The notes: generated by a model from the letters alone, not told the origin. DNA of 64,000 bases from Nematopogon swammerdamellus (GCA_946902875.1 OX336340.1:3084351-3148350), one strand, 5' to 3'; counted from the first letter of the stretch, positions 1 to 11,624 are shown. Translations and numbers: made by a program.

Positions 1-835
1 TACTTTCATCGAGAAAGAATATCGTTTACGTGAGCGCAGATCCGCCTTCGGGCCCGCCTTTAGTTACTTACTTTCTTTTTTTTAAATACGAATTTCACGC
101 GAGCGAAGCCGCGGGCAACAGATATATAAATTTTATTGCACCAATGACAGCGACATAACTTCGACTTTCAATTATTATTTTTATTTATCAAACAATTTGT
201 CACCGGCCAGCTCACGTCGAGATGACAGTTCTCCGTTGTCAACATGACATTTAAAATAGTTTTTTACCTTTACTTTGGATTACGTGATTTTTATTATATT
301 TTTTAATTATTATGTTCATCCGGGATATACACTGTCACTATAAAAAGTTTCGTCAAATTCCGTTCAGTGGTTTTTGCGAGATGCGCGTACAAATAGACAT
401 TTTTGCATTTACGATTTTATGATATGTATAGAAAGAATAGATATGTATAGACTATTGTGTTCAAGTTATAAAAAAGAAGAACTGTCATTTTCGTTGTATC
501 TACTTATTTTTAAATTTCGAATGAATATTTTATTCAAATTGTATTTGCTGACAGTTCTCAAGATATAATTATGCACTTTGGACTACGTGATTTTAAACGC
601 GCAATAATGTTTATAATTGTAATTTTTTTTTTTATTTTTGTAATTTTTTTTTACCTATTATGTTAACCCGGCATATAAACTGCCACTATACAAAGTTTCG
701 TCTAATTCCGTTCAGTGGTTTTTGCGTGATGCGCGTACAGACAAACAAACAAACAAACAAACAAACAAACAAACAAACAAACAAAAATTTTAAAAACTGT
801 TCTAACATGTTCAGTATCTCATTTTAAGCCACCCT
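1..835 (+). repeat. Dispersed repeat DR1, first copy, with ACAA-repeat tail
   Basis: The first 950 or so bases match two later segments. Positions 1-540 correspond to 30429-30955 and 541-740 correspond to 32482-32700. The segment includes the motif GCGAGCGAAGCCGCGGGCAACAG near 98-120 and ends in an ACAA simple repeat (741-785). The copy at 30.4 kb is split by a 1.5-kb insertion, so this copy acts as the uninterrupted reference. It is cut by the left edge of the window. Class is not resolved; GCGGCTTCGCTCGC repeats of this type are common in Lepidoptera. Confidence 0.75.
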
Positions 836-879
836 GGTTAGTTTTTTTCCGAATACATTCAATGTACAGACTTTCTTAC

Positions 880-1075
880 CACTACGATTTTATTATATGT
901 ATAGATACTCTCTGTCTCCCCACTCCATACTCTACCTTCTTTGATACTGCTCAGCCGTAAGGCCGATAATAAACGATTGTTTCTTTTATATATTCTCTCT
1001 CTCTCTCTCTCCCCAATCCATACTCTAACTTCTTTGATACTGCTCAGCCGTAAGGCCCCAGCGTGATGGTATAGT
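880..1075. repeat. Two copies of a short CT-rich repeat
   Basis: A segment around the motif TTTGATACTGCTCAGCCGTA occurs near 938-960 and again near 1030-1052. A CT microsatellite (about 994-1012) lies between them. A diverged relative is at 15003-15090. No coding content is seen. Confidence 0.55.
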
Positions 1076-1099
1076 ATAGCATATAGTGAACCTAGTTTT

Positions 1100-1386
1100 A
1101 GCCTTGTAGGGTAAGCAGAGCAATCGGTGTTGTGCTGCTAGGTGATAAATTACGCAACACAACCCCGGCAGCCACGTTTAGCAAATTATTCGGAGAAAAT
1201 AACTATTATAAAATAACAAGTGAGGCATGAAGTCCCACCGGCTGCATGAAGGACCGAGCCAAGGTGAGAGGTGGCTAACCTGTCGCCCTTTAGAACGACA
1301 TTTTCTTCCTTAGTCGCCTTTTACGCATGCACGGGGAGAGATGCAGTGGGGCTATTCTTTTTAAGTACCCACCCCAAACGGTACCA
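1100..1386 (-). repeat. SINE-M (Metulj-like), nearly full length
   Basis: Read on the minus strand it starts with the GGGTGGGTACTTAAAAAGAATAGC-type head (about 1386) and runs through the GTCGTAAAAGGCGACTAAGG region to the CCGATTGCTCTGCTTACC tail. Other copies are near 13660, 14433, 38930, 42590, 53920 and 59047. The architecture resembles the abundant lepidopteran Metulj-type SINEs; the family name is from memory and not verified. Confidence 0.7.
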
Positions 1387-1628
1387 TATTAGGTAGATAT
1401 CTGTTTAATTCAGTCCATTGAACTCGCTTCAAAGCTAATCTCGCTTCAATGAAGCCATGTGGGAACGGGACTTAAACTAATTATAAATTATCCGTTCCGA
1501 AAATAACTTCTACTTTCACGCGCTGTCTTCCGCAGGCGCTCCATATTCAGATTTTACCATAATCTAAACTAATATTGTAAAGAGGTAACATTTTTAAGTT
1601 TGGATGTAGCAGGTAATCGACGAAAATA

Positions 1629-1804
1629 CTTTTTTTTGTATGGAAACTGACACGGTTGGCTACATCACCTAGCTAGAACATCCGTGATTTCAGCCCATAA
1701 CACCGGGTGAACTAGGTGCCATGTCAGTGCTTACCTTAATTTCATGTCGGCTATACTGAACTGGACGGAAAACACGAACTATTTGCATAGCCGTTTCGAC
1801 CATA
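1629..1804 (-). repeat. SINE-A body, subfamily II, truncated
   Basis: It begins at the poly-T end and contains the tail (GGAAACTGACACGGTTGG), the subfamily-II diagnostic ATTTCATGTCGGC and the block to CATAGCCGTTTCGACC. It then stops without a head. It is joined directly to the 3' end of a GGTTCCG repeat. Confidence 0.75.
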
Positions 1805-2165
1805 TGTGAATCGTGAGTGGCGCTAGCCATGACATGGCGATACGGAACCCTCGGTCACCCTCGGTGCGCGAGTTCGATTCGTACTTGGCGGTTTTCTGTT
1901 TGTTTAATAAGGGCATTTAAACATAGTTTATGGTTATATTAATTTATCGGAAGTACACGCGGCCAGGTAGCTGTCACAGTGCTTGTTCTCCATGACGCAG
2001 ACCCGCTCCTCGGTGCGCGAGTCGGACTCGCACTTGGCTGTTTTGTTTTTTTCTTTTTACCACAGAAAACCTTCTTGCCACTGCTGCTTTCCTTGTACTT
2101 CGGCCAAAGGGAAGAAGTTATGTTTCTTCGGTGCGCAAGTCGGACTCGCACTTGGCTTTTTTTTT
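1805..2165 (+). repeat. GGTTCCG-element 3' ends, tandem fragments
   Basis: The end motif GTGCGCGAGT(C/T)GGACTCGCACTTGGC appears three times, near 1863-1895, 2012-2040 and 2129-2156, each followed by T-rich sequence. These are 3'-terminal fragments of the repeat seen whole at 6151-6512 and 43152-43538. Confidence 0.6.
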
Positions 2166-2965
2166 TAGAAGAACCTTCTTGCCACTTTTATTTTATCCTG
2201 ACTGTACCTGGCCGAACTCGGGTAGCGAAACGCTACAAACGTTGTATGAAAATGAATTCTTCATACAAAATTGGCCGGTGGCGAAACGAGACTAACCCTT
2301 ACCCATATACTCTGTGACTGTTATCTCTGTGATTATTCATTTTAGAAACTGCATGTATAAATAATCAATAAACATTCATTGTTAATAAAAAATATTATTG
2401 AAAATTGAATACCTACGCACTTTTATTTTATCTCCCAACTGTACCTGCCCAAAACTGGTGACGAATGCGAAGAAATATTAATTACTATAATATTAAGGGG
2501 ACGAATGCGAAGAATTAGTGCAAGAAACCGATTTTTTCATACAAAATTTAACGATGACGAATACGAAATGACCCCTTATTTCCATCTTGTTGTGGCATTA
2601 ATTGACGCTGACCGGAGCGGAGGAAGCGAAGTTGACAGAAATGAACGCTCACACGAGAGAGGATTTAGGGCATAAAACTCAGCTTAGGGCCCGCGCGTGG
2701 GTCGCGAACACTTCAGAGATTACCAGTAAGTGGTCATGTGCCTGCGGATTACACCGTCATTACGTGCGAGTCGGTACGGTGCGACGTCTTCGGGCGTAAG
2801 GCCCCGCGCACACGTGCGTTTGAAACGCGACGTTTCTACCGAGACGGCGCCGCGGCGGAGACGACGATACGCACGCTGTTTTCACCGCAGAGTCAATCCT
2901 AATTAGGAATTATTGTAGTTATTTGAGATATATTAACAATTTGAAAAATATATAATACTATTAAA
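2166..2965. other. Unassigned intergenic sequence
   Basis: There is no recognisable gene. The phrase ACGAATGCGAAGAA occurs twice near 2461 and 2501. A GC-rich stretch near 2800-2890 has no matching inverted partner that I can see. Confidence 0.5.
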
Positions 2966-3201
2966 AGCAGCACTACGAGTTCGTTGCCTTTGCTGTGGAG
3001 ACTCTTGGGGTGTGGAGTCCGGACGCTAAAGACCTCGTGAAGCAGCTAGGTCAGCTGCTTATTGAAGCGTCCGGGGACCGTCGTGCCAAAGCGTTCCTCA
3101 CACAAAACATCAGCCTCGCCATCCAGCGCGGGAACGCGGCGGCTGTCCTCGGGACAATGAATGATGTCCCGAGGATGCAGGAATATTTTTATTTAATTTA
3201 A
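2966..3201 (+). pseudogene. Fragment of RPD...WDAT C-terminal retroelement domain
   Basis: The frame reads from about 2966 to the stop at 3199-3201. It contains the FVAFAVETLG and ISLAIQRGNAA signatures shared with the regions at 28667-29140 (minus) and 55490-55910 (plus). The N-terminal part with the RPD and WDAT motifs is missing here, so only about the last 75 residues survive. An AATAAA signal follows near 3240. The conserved sequence is one I associate with C-termini of invertebrate reverse-transcriptase-bearing elements; the exact family is not assigned. It is too truncated to function. Confidence 0.6.
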
Positions 3202-3682
3202 GTTGTTACATTTCTGTTTAATTTAATTTTTCTTTGTCTAATAAAGATTTACACCACGAAATTAAAATAATAGGGATTTAAATCTTAAAAAAAAGTAGCG
3301 TCTTATCTTTAACAGAGACATTTCGTATGTACACTTTGGGTCACTAAACGCCTACTGTGAGCACAGAATGAACGAGGTATTTATTTCTTTTTTAGCATCT
3401 AGGATTTTTATTTGTTAATTTTAGATAGTCGTAAGTTAATCATTATCATATTATTATTTTATAATATTAAATCGTCCTCGATAAATAAAATACATTTGTT
3501 GATGCGAAAAAAAAATATTGTAAGTTTATTTAATTTTCTATTAAGAAAACGGAAAATCTGTAATGGCCGCCATTCTATGTTCGATTATAAGTCAAGAACT
3601 ACACACCCAATTTACCTGGGATTTTCACTTGCCACCGCGAAGCGAAGAGAACAGTTAGTCTTCTAATATATATCTATATATA
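3202..3682. other. AT-rich unassigned sequence
   Basis: AT-rich sequence with an AATAAA-like site near 3240. No open reading frame here has recognisable features. Confidence 0.5.
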
Positions 3683-4062
3683 TCAGCCTCGGTAGCTCAG
3701 CGGTGTGGTCGGTCGACTGTTGTTAAGAACACCTAGGCGCGGTCAGTACTTAGATGTGTGACCGCTCGGCCGTTGGACGCTGACCGTGGTTCGGATTCCA
3801 CGTAAACCTGTAGGTCCCTTCCCTTCTTACCTTACTAGGTGGTAGGGTTTATCCCGCCCGGGTTGGTACCACCGCACTGCATCAAACGTCTCGGTCGAAA
3901 CGGCTTATAAATAGTTCGTGTTTTCCGTCCAGTTCAGTGTAGTCGACATGAAATTAACGAAAGCGCTGACATGGAACCTATTTCACCCGTTGTTATGGGA
4001 TGACATGACGGATGTTGTAGGTGAAGTAGCCAACCGTGTCAGTTTTCATAAAAATAAAATAT
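3683..4062 (+). repeat. SINE-A, subfamily II, full length
   Basis: Composite SINE. The tRNA-like A-box region (GGTAGCTCAG) is followed by a 5S-rRNA-like block (GCGCGGTCAGTACTTAGATG) and then a B-box-like GGTTCGGATTCC. The shared body and an A-rich tail (about 4046-4062) follow. Subfamily II is recognised by GACATGAAAT in the body. The 5S-like block is partly corrupted in this copy. Confidence 0.85.
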
Positions 4063-5426
4063 TTTGCGTAGGAATTGCGTTAGTAACTGCGCTCGTGTGT
4101 ACAAGCCCTACATAATGCCACTTTCGCGTCTGGCGACATTATTGAGATGTTCGAAGGCAGTTGGTAATTTGTTGGAGGTTGTGGATCCGGAGCAGATGTC
4201 ACATCATTGGGGATGATGTGGGCTGCGCGGCGGTGGCGGCGGCGCGGCGCGGCGGGGCTGAGTAGACGGAAGCAAAGCGGCACTTAAAAGTTAGAGCAGT
4301 TGGGAGGCAAATACAATTATATACGAGATAATAATAATAAAATAAAAAAAAATAAAAATAAAAACAAAAATAGCATTAAAGAGAAAAACAACACATTGTT
4401 CGCAAAAAGGATGCGGCACAGCTCTTATTCCTACGGCGAACTAATAAGAAAGCTGATTTTAAGCCTAACCCTAACATGTTCACATAATTTCTACTACTTA
4501 AGATAAAGAAACTAGTTTAAATACGCAAAAAGAACAAAACCAAAAAAATACATAAAAAGGGGAAAAGAAAAAAAAAAGAAAGAAAGGAAGAATGTGACGA
4601 GTGTGTGTTATAGCACAGAATAGAAAAGAGTACTCCGTACAGAAGCCTCTCTGTACAGACAATCACAAAGAAATAGCTACTCTGCGACCACGCGATAAAG
4701 TACAAATTGACTCGCACAGAGCTGCATTCCTAACCACGATAACCACCTACATTTTGCTTCTCTTTCTGTCGCGTAACTCTATCTCGAAAGCGCGTCGTTC
4801 AGCGTGTGTAAGGGCTGTGTCTTTGGGCTGTCTTTTTGTGAGGAATAAAATGAAGATGATACCTACCAACGATACGATATATTTAGCTACGGCAAATTCA
4901 TGCGAACAAATTCATGCATGCGTTAGCGTCACAATTAGTTTCTCACATGGAAGCGTGCAACCTTCCAGTGATAGTTTTGTTTGATCAATAAATTTTATGA
5001 TCATCTACAATGTACCTATTGTTTTATTGGTGTTTATAAAACCCACATTGAGAGACAGAGAACGAATGAATGTTCTATTTCTGTCCTTATACGAATTAGG
5101 TCATACATACCACGCTGTTCGGCGTCATCTAACTAATGTTATTGGCAATATGATAATATTATTTTAAATCTATGACCTCCTACTAATATGAATAAATAAA
5201 TTACTAGAAATAAATCAAAATGCTGCACAATAATGACGTGATTTCGACATTTCTAAATTCGAAACGAAACGTAGTAGATGCGCGGTGCGTGCACGCTCGC
5301 TCTGCCTGGATAGCGGCAGCCCACTGTTACTTGTGCATTAACCGACACGCCAAGCGGTAGGCATTTAACGCTCGAACTTGAGCGAGTGACGAAGGCCTGG
5401 TTATAGTGAGAACAAAACTCTCGTGT
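4063..5426. other. Unassigned intergenic sequence
   Basis: A GC-rich patch (4215-4270) and purine-rich tracts (4330-4390, 4530-4590) are present. Open frames such as 4601-4984 show no domain, homology signature or codon structure that I recognise. Treated as non-coding. Confidence 0.45.
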
Positions 5427-5613
5427 TATCTCACGAAGTCCGTTTGGCTATGAATGTAGTCAGGCGTGCACATGCACATTGTGTTAGTGTGCGTGACCTC
5501 GAGAGCGCTCAGTCACGATAGCGACGCGGTCCACGCACGCACACAACACACACTAGCGCGCTTCTCAGTACACGTCACTACTACAACCAGAGCAAAACGG
5601 ACTTCGTGAGATA
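5427..5613. mobile_element. Short MITE with TA flanks
   Basis: Terminal inverted repeats start TCTCACGAAGTCCGTTT at 5429 and end with its complement at 5611. TA lies on both sides (5427-5428, 5612-5613). The inverted match continues imperfectly for about 38 bases (GGTTGTAGT versus GAATGTAGT). TA target sites fit Tc1/mariner-type insertion. No coding capacity. Confidence 0.65.
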
Positions 5614-6150
5614 GAAAATCTGTAAACCCAATTCTTTAAGAGGTTGAGTACTATGAAAGCGCTAGATATTATGATAGAAGTAAACATGATTCCATTAAAT
5701 TTTCTTGATAGAGGATTTCATCCAAACCGTACAATACAACCGCTAATCTATAAATAATTACAATACAAATTACAAAACAATTACATATTACAAAGACCTC
5801 AAAAAAAAAAAAATTACCATACCTATAGAAATCGGTTGAGTCGCTATCAAATTATAAGGGCATAATACAGATGGCAGATTTTGCACGATATATTAATACG
5901 AGTGTACAGAGAAGGAATATGCATGGAAGGGATGGAATCGAAATATAGCACACAGAGTTGCCCTGCTATTCGATTCGAAAAGGTCACCAAAATGGCGCTT
6001 CACTAAGGTCATGGAGGTCCCTCGAAGGGTCTAGTCAGTCCGTAATTATTACAGTGCGAAGTGTCGACTCAAACATTTCACCATCCCAGGAGCTAAGAGG
6101 CTGAAAATTCTTCGGGAGCTTAGAAGAATAGAATCGTGTTCGCAATTTTT
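5614..6150. other. Unassigned intergenic sequence
   Basis: AT-rich to mixed sequence. I see no gene or element boundaries. Confidence 0.45.
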
Positions 6151-6512
6151 AGAGTTCCGTATCCGGTACGGGATCCTATTGCTAAGCCTACGCCGTCTGT
6201 CTGTCTGTCCGAGGGCTGTATCTCTTGAACCGTAATAGGTAGCCCGTTGAAATTTTCACAGAATATGTGTTATTTATTAGCTATTATGGCCGATATAACA
6301 ACAAATAATAACAATAAGTAAAAGCAAAAACTTCACGGGGGTTCCCATAGAAGAAACTAAAAAGTGTATGCGCGCCATCTACCGAAACGACTATGAAGCA
6401 TTTTAAGTAATCATGAATTTTAACTAATATGAAGCATTTCATAAACACGCCATAGATGGCGTGAGTGGCGCTGACCATGACATGGCGATACGGAACCCTC
6501 GGTGTTGGCCGG
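6151..6512 (+). repeat. GGTTCCG element, full length
   Basis: It begins AGAGTTCCGTATCC and ends CGGTGTTGGCCGG. Both ends abut a T5 run, as in the copy at 43152-43538. An internal TACGGAACCC near the 3' end is the complement of the 5' terminus, giving a hairpin-forming pair. A CTGTCTGTCTGTC microsatellite lies near the 5' end. No protein is encoded. Transposon class unknown. Confidence 0.7.
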
Positions 6513-7408
6513 TTTTTTAGGTTTCGTACTTACATCAGAATGAAAAGCCGGATCAGTTTATTGTTCGTCTGCCTGCCCTTCTGTATGTACTTCAAGAATA
6601 TTTCTAAGGAACTATCGATGTCAGGAACGGCTAGAGGTATCGAGTCCACATGATATATCAAATAGCAACCACCACACCGCTCACATGTAATATCAAACAA
6701 CCCTGTAAAAAAATTCTACAAAAGGAGAAAAAATTTTTTTTATTACAAATAAAACAACCTTAAAAAAGTCAAAAATAATTTCCGCTTTGTTTATTAACGG
6801 CGTCGTCGAGGGAACAAGTTTAAATTTGTTTACGTCCAACGACCTCTTTAATTAACTAAGCTGAAATTTGTTTTTTATATTTTAAGGGTTGTTGATGCGT
6901 CGGGGGTTTTTTTAAATTTGTAATTTAATTTTGGTTTCAAGCTTTTTAAGAGACGTAATTTGAACTTGTAATATTTTTTTTAGGTTAGGTTAGGTTTCAG
7001 GTTTAATTAACGAGTCCGAGTCTACCGCGAGCGAAGTCGCGGGATAAAGTTAGTATGTATATAACCGTCCGAAACTTCAGGGCCCGAGTCTTCCTCGTGT
7101 TTATCCGTATTTTTATTTATTTTATATTTGTTCGGTTACTTTGCAAGGTCGGAAGGTAAGAAATAAGAAAAGTTGAAGAGTATATTTTCTGATCCGTACG
7201 GAAGGAGCAAAGTTTGCATTTCAATAGACCAACGAACGGGAATGTCCAATTCGGCCACTTAGAAAAACCTGAAGGAATAGTCCTACATGTTGTTGGTTGG
7301 AATATAATTAATTGGGTATCATTATAATGTAGCCTTGAGTGTCTATGAATTTTTATTTTATTTATATGTTAATGTACTTCATATATTTAAGTAATAATAA
7401 AAAAAAAC
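6513..7408. other. AT-rich repeat-derived sequence
   Basis: It contains AGTCAAAAATAATTTCCG and GGGGGTTTTTTTAAATTTGT phrases also seen in the 57.6-kb foldback, in inverted relation to one another. It also has a GCGAGCGAAGTCGCGGG phrase near 7030. No gene is recognisable. Confidence 0.5.
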
Positions 7409-7560
7409 CTGCCAAGTGCGAGTCGAACTCACGCAACGAGGGTTCCGTATCGCCATGTCATGGTACTCATGGTCATCACCACTCACGCTATCTATGGCGT
7501 GCTTATGAAATGCTTCATATTAGTTAAAAATTTTTACTTTTTCTTATTTTTATTTGTTAC
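7409..7560 (-). repeat. GGTTCCG element, 3' part of a split copy
   Basis: On the minus strand this is the 3' portion, including the AAGTGCGAGTCGAACTC end and GAGGGTTCCGTATCGCC. Its other part resumes at 8338, so the sequence between is an insertion. Confidence 0.65.
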
Positions 7561-8337
7561 TAGCTGATCCGGCGAACTTCGTACCGCCTCAGAATCAATA
7601 AATGTTGTGTTAACTTATTAGCTGATTTAATTTCTGTTTTTTAATAAAATAAAAAGTTTAATTACAAATTAAAAAAATCCCCGACCCTTGAAAAGTAAAA
7701 AATAATAATCCGTTTACTTACTTAAAGGAGCGGTCCCTCTGAGTTTTTATATTTTGTTTACTTACATCTTACGCAGATCTTTCGATTGAGTGCTTCCATT
7801 GCGCGTTTGTGCGCCGTTGTGCATTCATCCCGTATGATGATTTTACTTGCTACCAAAACTTTGGCCATTGCTGAGTTTTTCGCAATGTTGCATGTCGGTT
7901 TATTCGGGACGGAGATAAATCCAACAAATCAAAGATCATAAAAATCGGTTCAGCCGTTCTTGCGATATAAATGTTGTAACAAACGCGACTTTCTTTTATA
8001 TATATAATTATACCTTATATTTATATATATAATTATACCTTATATTTATATATACCTTCCATATTATTCTTTTCTTCTGTTTACTGTGATTAGTTATAGG
8101 TTAGTTAGGGTTTATTAGTGTATTGCGTACCTGGGCCTGACTTAAAATCAGCGTCCCTCTCACCAGCTCCAGGGCTCGGTGGGGAGGGACCAAGGCTGTG
8201 TCAGGTCCAATTTTTCTTGTCTATCTATTTACTTTTCTATGTTTTATTTAAACTCTCGTGTGTGTGTTAAACAAGGAAAATAAAAGTTATTCATTTTCAT
8301 CATTCATTTTCATTTTCATTTTCATATATATAGATTA
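7561..8337. mobile_element. Insertion splitting a GGTTCCG element
   Basis: The expected continuity of the GGTTCCG repeat (compare 6260-6310) is broken between 7560 and 8338. The insert begins CTAGCTGATCCGGCGAACTT and ends in an ATTTTC / ATATATA low-complexity tail. It includes an AAATCGGTTCAGCCGTTC phrase typical of lepidopteran dispersed repeats. No coding capacity; class unknown. Confidence 0.5.
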
Positions 8338-8541
8338 TATCGGCCATAATAACACACATTCTGTGATAATTTCAACGGGCTATCTATTACGGTTCAAGAG
8401 ATACAGCCCTCGGACAGACAGACGGACAGACAGACAGACAGCGTAGGCTTAGTAATAGGGTCCCGTAAGACGGATACGGAACCCTAAAATAAGCCGTCAA
8501 GCACGAATCGAACTCGCCTGGAGAGGGTTCCGTACCATTCC
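8338..8541 (-). repeat. GGTTCCG element, 5' part plus start of a second copy
   Basis: It contains the complement of the GAGGGCTGTATCTCTTGAAC block, the CTGTCTGTC microsatellite and the 5' GGTTCCGTATCC terminus near 8475. A second minus-strand 3' end (CACGAATCGAACTC, GAGGGTTCCGTACC) follows at 8500-8541. Confidence 0.6.
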
Positions 8542-9043
8542 GTTTTCCGTGAGAACTTTAAGAGTTAGGATTATCGTTTGGATTTTCCTGTAAACTGTAA
8601 GAGAGTTATATATTTCCAATTTTTTTGGAAATTTCAGACACAGTATTATTGGAGATAAAGTGGGGTCACTCGATTTTTTAAATATTTTTTAAACTATTCA
8701 TTTTCTAAATTGCTATTATATTTTATTGCAATTATACAAAAATACATTTGTATTCCTTATAACGAGCCCTTTTCATTGAAAAGTCACATGATACACTTGA
8801 AAAAAAAAATTTTAGGGTTCCATACCAGCACATAACGTGTATAGGTGTGCAACCTTTTTATTATTTTTTCTTTTACTTTAGAGTTTGCACCTAATCTTAC
8901 GCTTGTATGTCTTACAGATTTTACTATAAAACAAAAAAAAAGTCAAAAGTAATCTAAATAATGGTGAAAAAAAAACAACCAAAAACAGGTACGAGTTCCT
9001 GGCACGCGCCACGAGCAAAATTTTTTTAATCCGAAATATCGAT
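8542..9043. other. Unassigned AT-rich sequence
   Basis: No gene or clear repeat boundary is visible. Confidence 0.4.
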
Positions 9044-9185
9044 TTAAGGCTCCCCTACATAGGTGCGTTATAACGGCCGATATTATCGCAATGCGTTATT
9101 GCGATATCTGTTTTCAGTACATAATGTATGTGGACGCATGCGATTTTACACACTGCTGCGATAATATCGACAGGTAACGCGATTT

Positions 9186-9571
9186 GTCAGCCTCGATAGC
9201 TCAGTGGTGCAGACAGTCAACTGTCGCTATTGAATGTTAAGCAACGCTGGGTGCGGTCAGTTCTTGGATGGGTGACCGCTGACCGTTGGAGGCTGACCGA
9301 GGTTCGGATTCCTCGTAAAACTGTAGGTCCCTTCCCTCCTAATCTTACTTGGTGGTAGGGTTGAACCCGCCCGGGTTGGTACCACCGCACTGAATGAAAC
9401 GTTGGTCTAAACGGCTATGTAAATAGTTTGTGTTTTCCGACCAGTTCAGTGTAGCCGGCACGATCAAAGGGGGAAGCACTGACATGGCACCGAGTTCACC
9501 CGGTGTTATGGCTGACATCACGGACGTTGTAGGTGATGTAGCCAACCGTGTCAGTTTCAATAAAAAAAAAA
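9186..9571 (+). repeat. SINE-A, subfamily I, full length
   Basis: Head with GATAGCTCAGTGG (A-box-like), 5S-like TTGGATGGGTGACCGCT, and GGTTCGGATTCC (B-box-like). The body follows with subfamily-I GGCACGATC, then GTGTCAGTTTCAATAAAA and poly-A. Inserted inside the 9047-10098 MITE. Confidence 0.85.
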
Positions 9572-9676
9572 TGCGTTATTGCGATATTTGTTCTTAGTAC
9601 ATTTTATATTAGGACGCATACGATCTTGCACACAGCCGCGTTAATAACGCTGGTAGGAGTAGTACGATAAAAACGC

Positions 9677-10014
9677 AGCTTTTTTTGTTTTTTATGGAAA
9701 CTGACACAGTTGGCTACATCACCTACAACATCCGTGATGTCAGCCCATAACACCGGGTGAACTTGGTGCCACGTCAGTGCTTCCCTTCGGTCGTGCCGGC
9801 TACACTGAACTGGACGGAAAACACAAACTATTTACATAGCCGTTTCGACCGACCTTTCATTCAGTGGGGTGGTACCAACTCGGGCGGGTTAAACCCTACC
9901 ACCTAGTAATATAAGAAGGGAGTCATATCCCTTAGTCGCCTTTTGCGACATACACGGGGAGAGATGCAGTGGGGCTATTCTTTTAAAGTACCGCCCCCCC
10001 ATGGTACACAGCTG
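9677..10014 (-). repeat. SINE-B chimera (SINE-M head on SINE-A body)
   Basis: Read on the minus strand, the head is the SINE-M GGTACTTTAAAAGAATAGCC ... GTCGCAAAAGGCGACTAAGG block. It is joined after CCCTTCTTATATTACTAG to the subfamily-I SINE-A body. The 5S/tRNA-like head is absent. Confidence 0.8.
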
Positions 10015-10098
10015 TGTGGAAAGAACGCGTAACGCATTAACGCAATATCGCATTGCTATAATATCGACCGATAATAACGCACCTGTGTGGGGGAGCCT

Positions 10099-10678
10099 TT
10101 ACCCGCCAGTGGATGGGCGGCACCGCAGTGTTCGCGTGCTCCGGCGATACATTTCTATTGTTATGTTTTTTGTTCGTCACTCCGGTAATGTTCGCGCGAA
10201 CAATGAAGCGCGGAGAGCTGCTGAGTTTGCACGACGGCGGGCTCGAGACAAACAACTCAACATTACGAACGGACCATTAACTCGTCGATCGTGTAAATTC
10301 ATTATAACAACCAATGATATTTTTGGAAAGATATGTAGGTACTGACATTCAGTGCTCACAGTGCTCACACATGGCACGTCCTTGAAAAGTTGAGAGGAAG
10401 AATTATAAAGTGATGCGCCGACTCAAATAGTCTTATTCCAATTATTAGAATTAGCGCAGAATCTCATTACACACGACGGCATTTTCGATGTGTTAGCGGC
10501 TCGTGGTTAGCGGTCCGAACGCGTGCGTAGTTGGTGGGCGACTAACTTCAGACAGGACTGTGGTCTTGTATTTAATGTGCCGCTTGGGAGCTCAGATAAC
10601 CTATCTACCTCCTTTTAATTTATAATATCATTGATAACAACCGAGGCAAATGAAAACGGCATCAGAACCATGAATAAG
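10099..10678. other. Unassigned intergenic sequence
   Basis: Moderate GC sequence. Open frames on both strands (10001-10345 plus, 10037-10255 minus) overlap one another and show no known domain. Confidence 0.4.
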
Positions 10679-10780
10679 CCAGCCTCCTCGGTAGCTGCTT
10701 GGTGCGGTCGGTCGACTGCCGTTCGAACAGAGCGGTCAGAACTATAGGATGGGAACCGTTCGTCCGTTGGAGACTGACCA
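10679..10780 (+). repeat. SINE-A head fragment
   Basis: Degraded head (GGTGCGGTCGGTCGACTG ... GTTGGAGACTGACCA). It abuts the poly-T end of an inverted full-length SINE-A, so the two are arranged head fragment against tail. Confidence 0.6.
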
Positions 10781-11172
10781 TTTTTTTTTTATGGAAACTG
10801 ACATGGTTGGCTACATCACCTACAACATCCGTGATGTTAGCCCATAACACCGGGTGAACTATGTGCCGTGTCAGTGCTCCCCTTCGGTCGTGCCGGCTAC
10901 ACTGAACTGGACGGAAAGCACAAACTATTTACATAGCCGTTTCGACCGACACGTTTCATTCAGTGTGGTGGTACCAATCCGGGCGGGTTGAACCCTACCA
11001 CCTAGTAAGGTAAGAAGGGAAGATACCTACAGTTTTACGTGGAATCCGAACCACGGTCAGCCTCCAACGGTCGAGCGGTCACCCATCCAAGTACTGTCCG
11101 GCCCAGCGTTGCTTAACCATCAATAGCGACAGTCGACTGTCTGCACCACTGACTGAGCTATCGAGGCTGACA
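10781..11172 (-). repeat. SINE-A, subfamily I, full length
   Basis: Poly-T at the left, tail, subfamily-I GTCGTGCCGGC, then core (CCTACCACCTAGTAAGG). The complement of the B-box, the 5S-like block (AGCGGTCACCCATCCAAGTA) and the A-box region follow, ending GAGGCTGACAT. Confidence 0.85.
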
Positions 11173-11624
11173 TCGGTTGCTCAACTTCGACGATTGAGCG
11201 TCGACGACGCTTAGCGCCACTGAACTACCGAAAGAAAGATATGATAATAACAGTTCTATTCTGTAGAAATCTTTTGGGCCGACAACGAAACTACGCCCGA
11301 GGATAGCAAATTGCGTATTATATTCATAAGCCCCTGACTTGGCACCAAGTTCACCCGGTGTTATGGGCTGACATCACGGATGTTGTAGGTGATGTAGCCA
11401 ACCGTGTCAGTTTCATTAAAAAAAAAAAAAAAAAAAAAACAATTTTATATAAGTATATACATAACATAACGCCCGTCTTCTGATGGGGTAGGCAGAGAAT
11501 GAATCTACATTTTCAGAAACAAACTAAAAATTAATTCTACCGGAGGAATGTTTTAAGCTCATTCAGAATTTAAAAGCTGACTTCCTGCCCAACTGCAAAT
11601 TTGTCTTAGCGTGTTAAGTTAGAC
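11173..11624 (+). repeat. 5'-truncated SINE-A tail with long poly-A, plus flank
   Basis: Positions 11338-11440 are only the last part of SINE-A (GGCACCAAGTTCACCCGG to GTGTCAGTTTCATT) followed by a run of about 20 A. The rest of the interval is unassigned. Confidence 0.65.

Larger units (their letters stand above)
9047..10098. mobile_element. Harbinger-like MITE with nested SINEs
   Basis: The left end AGGCTCCCCTACATAGGTGC (9047) and right end ...AGGTGCG complement ...GGGGGAGCCT (10098) form imperfect terminal inverted repeats of about 55 bases. The TTA trinucleotide flanks both sides (9044-9046 and 10099-10101), which fits the three-base TWA target duplications of PIF/Harbinger elements. Interior sequence is repeated around 9085-9185 and 9572-9676. 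A related fragment lies at 23620-23668. Two SINE-A family copies are nested inside. Confidence 0.7.

Noticed and set aside
4601..4984. 127-codon plus-strand frame
   Set aside because: No recognisable domain; low-complexity neighbours; no conserved gene signals.
10001..10377. Overlapping frames on both strands near the MITE edge
   Set aside because: They start inside SINE/MITE sequence and show no protein signature.
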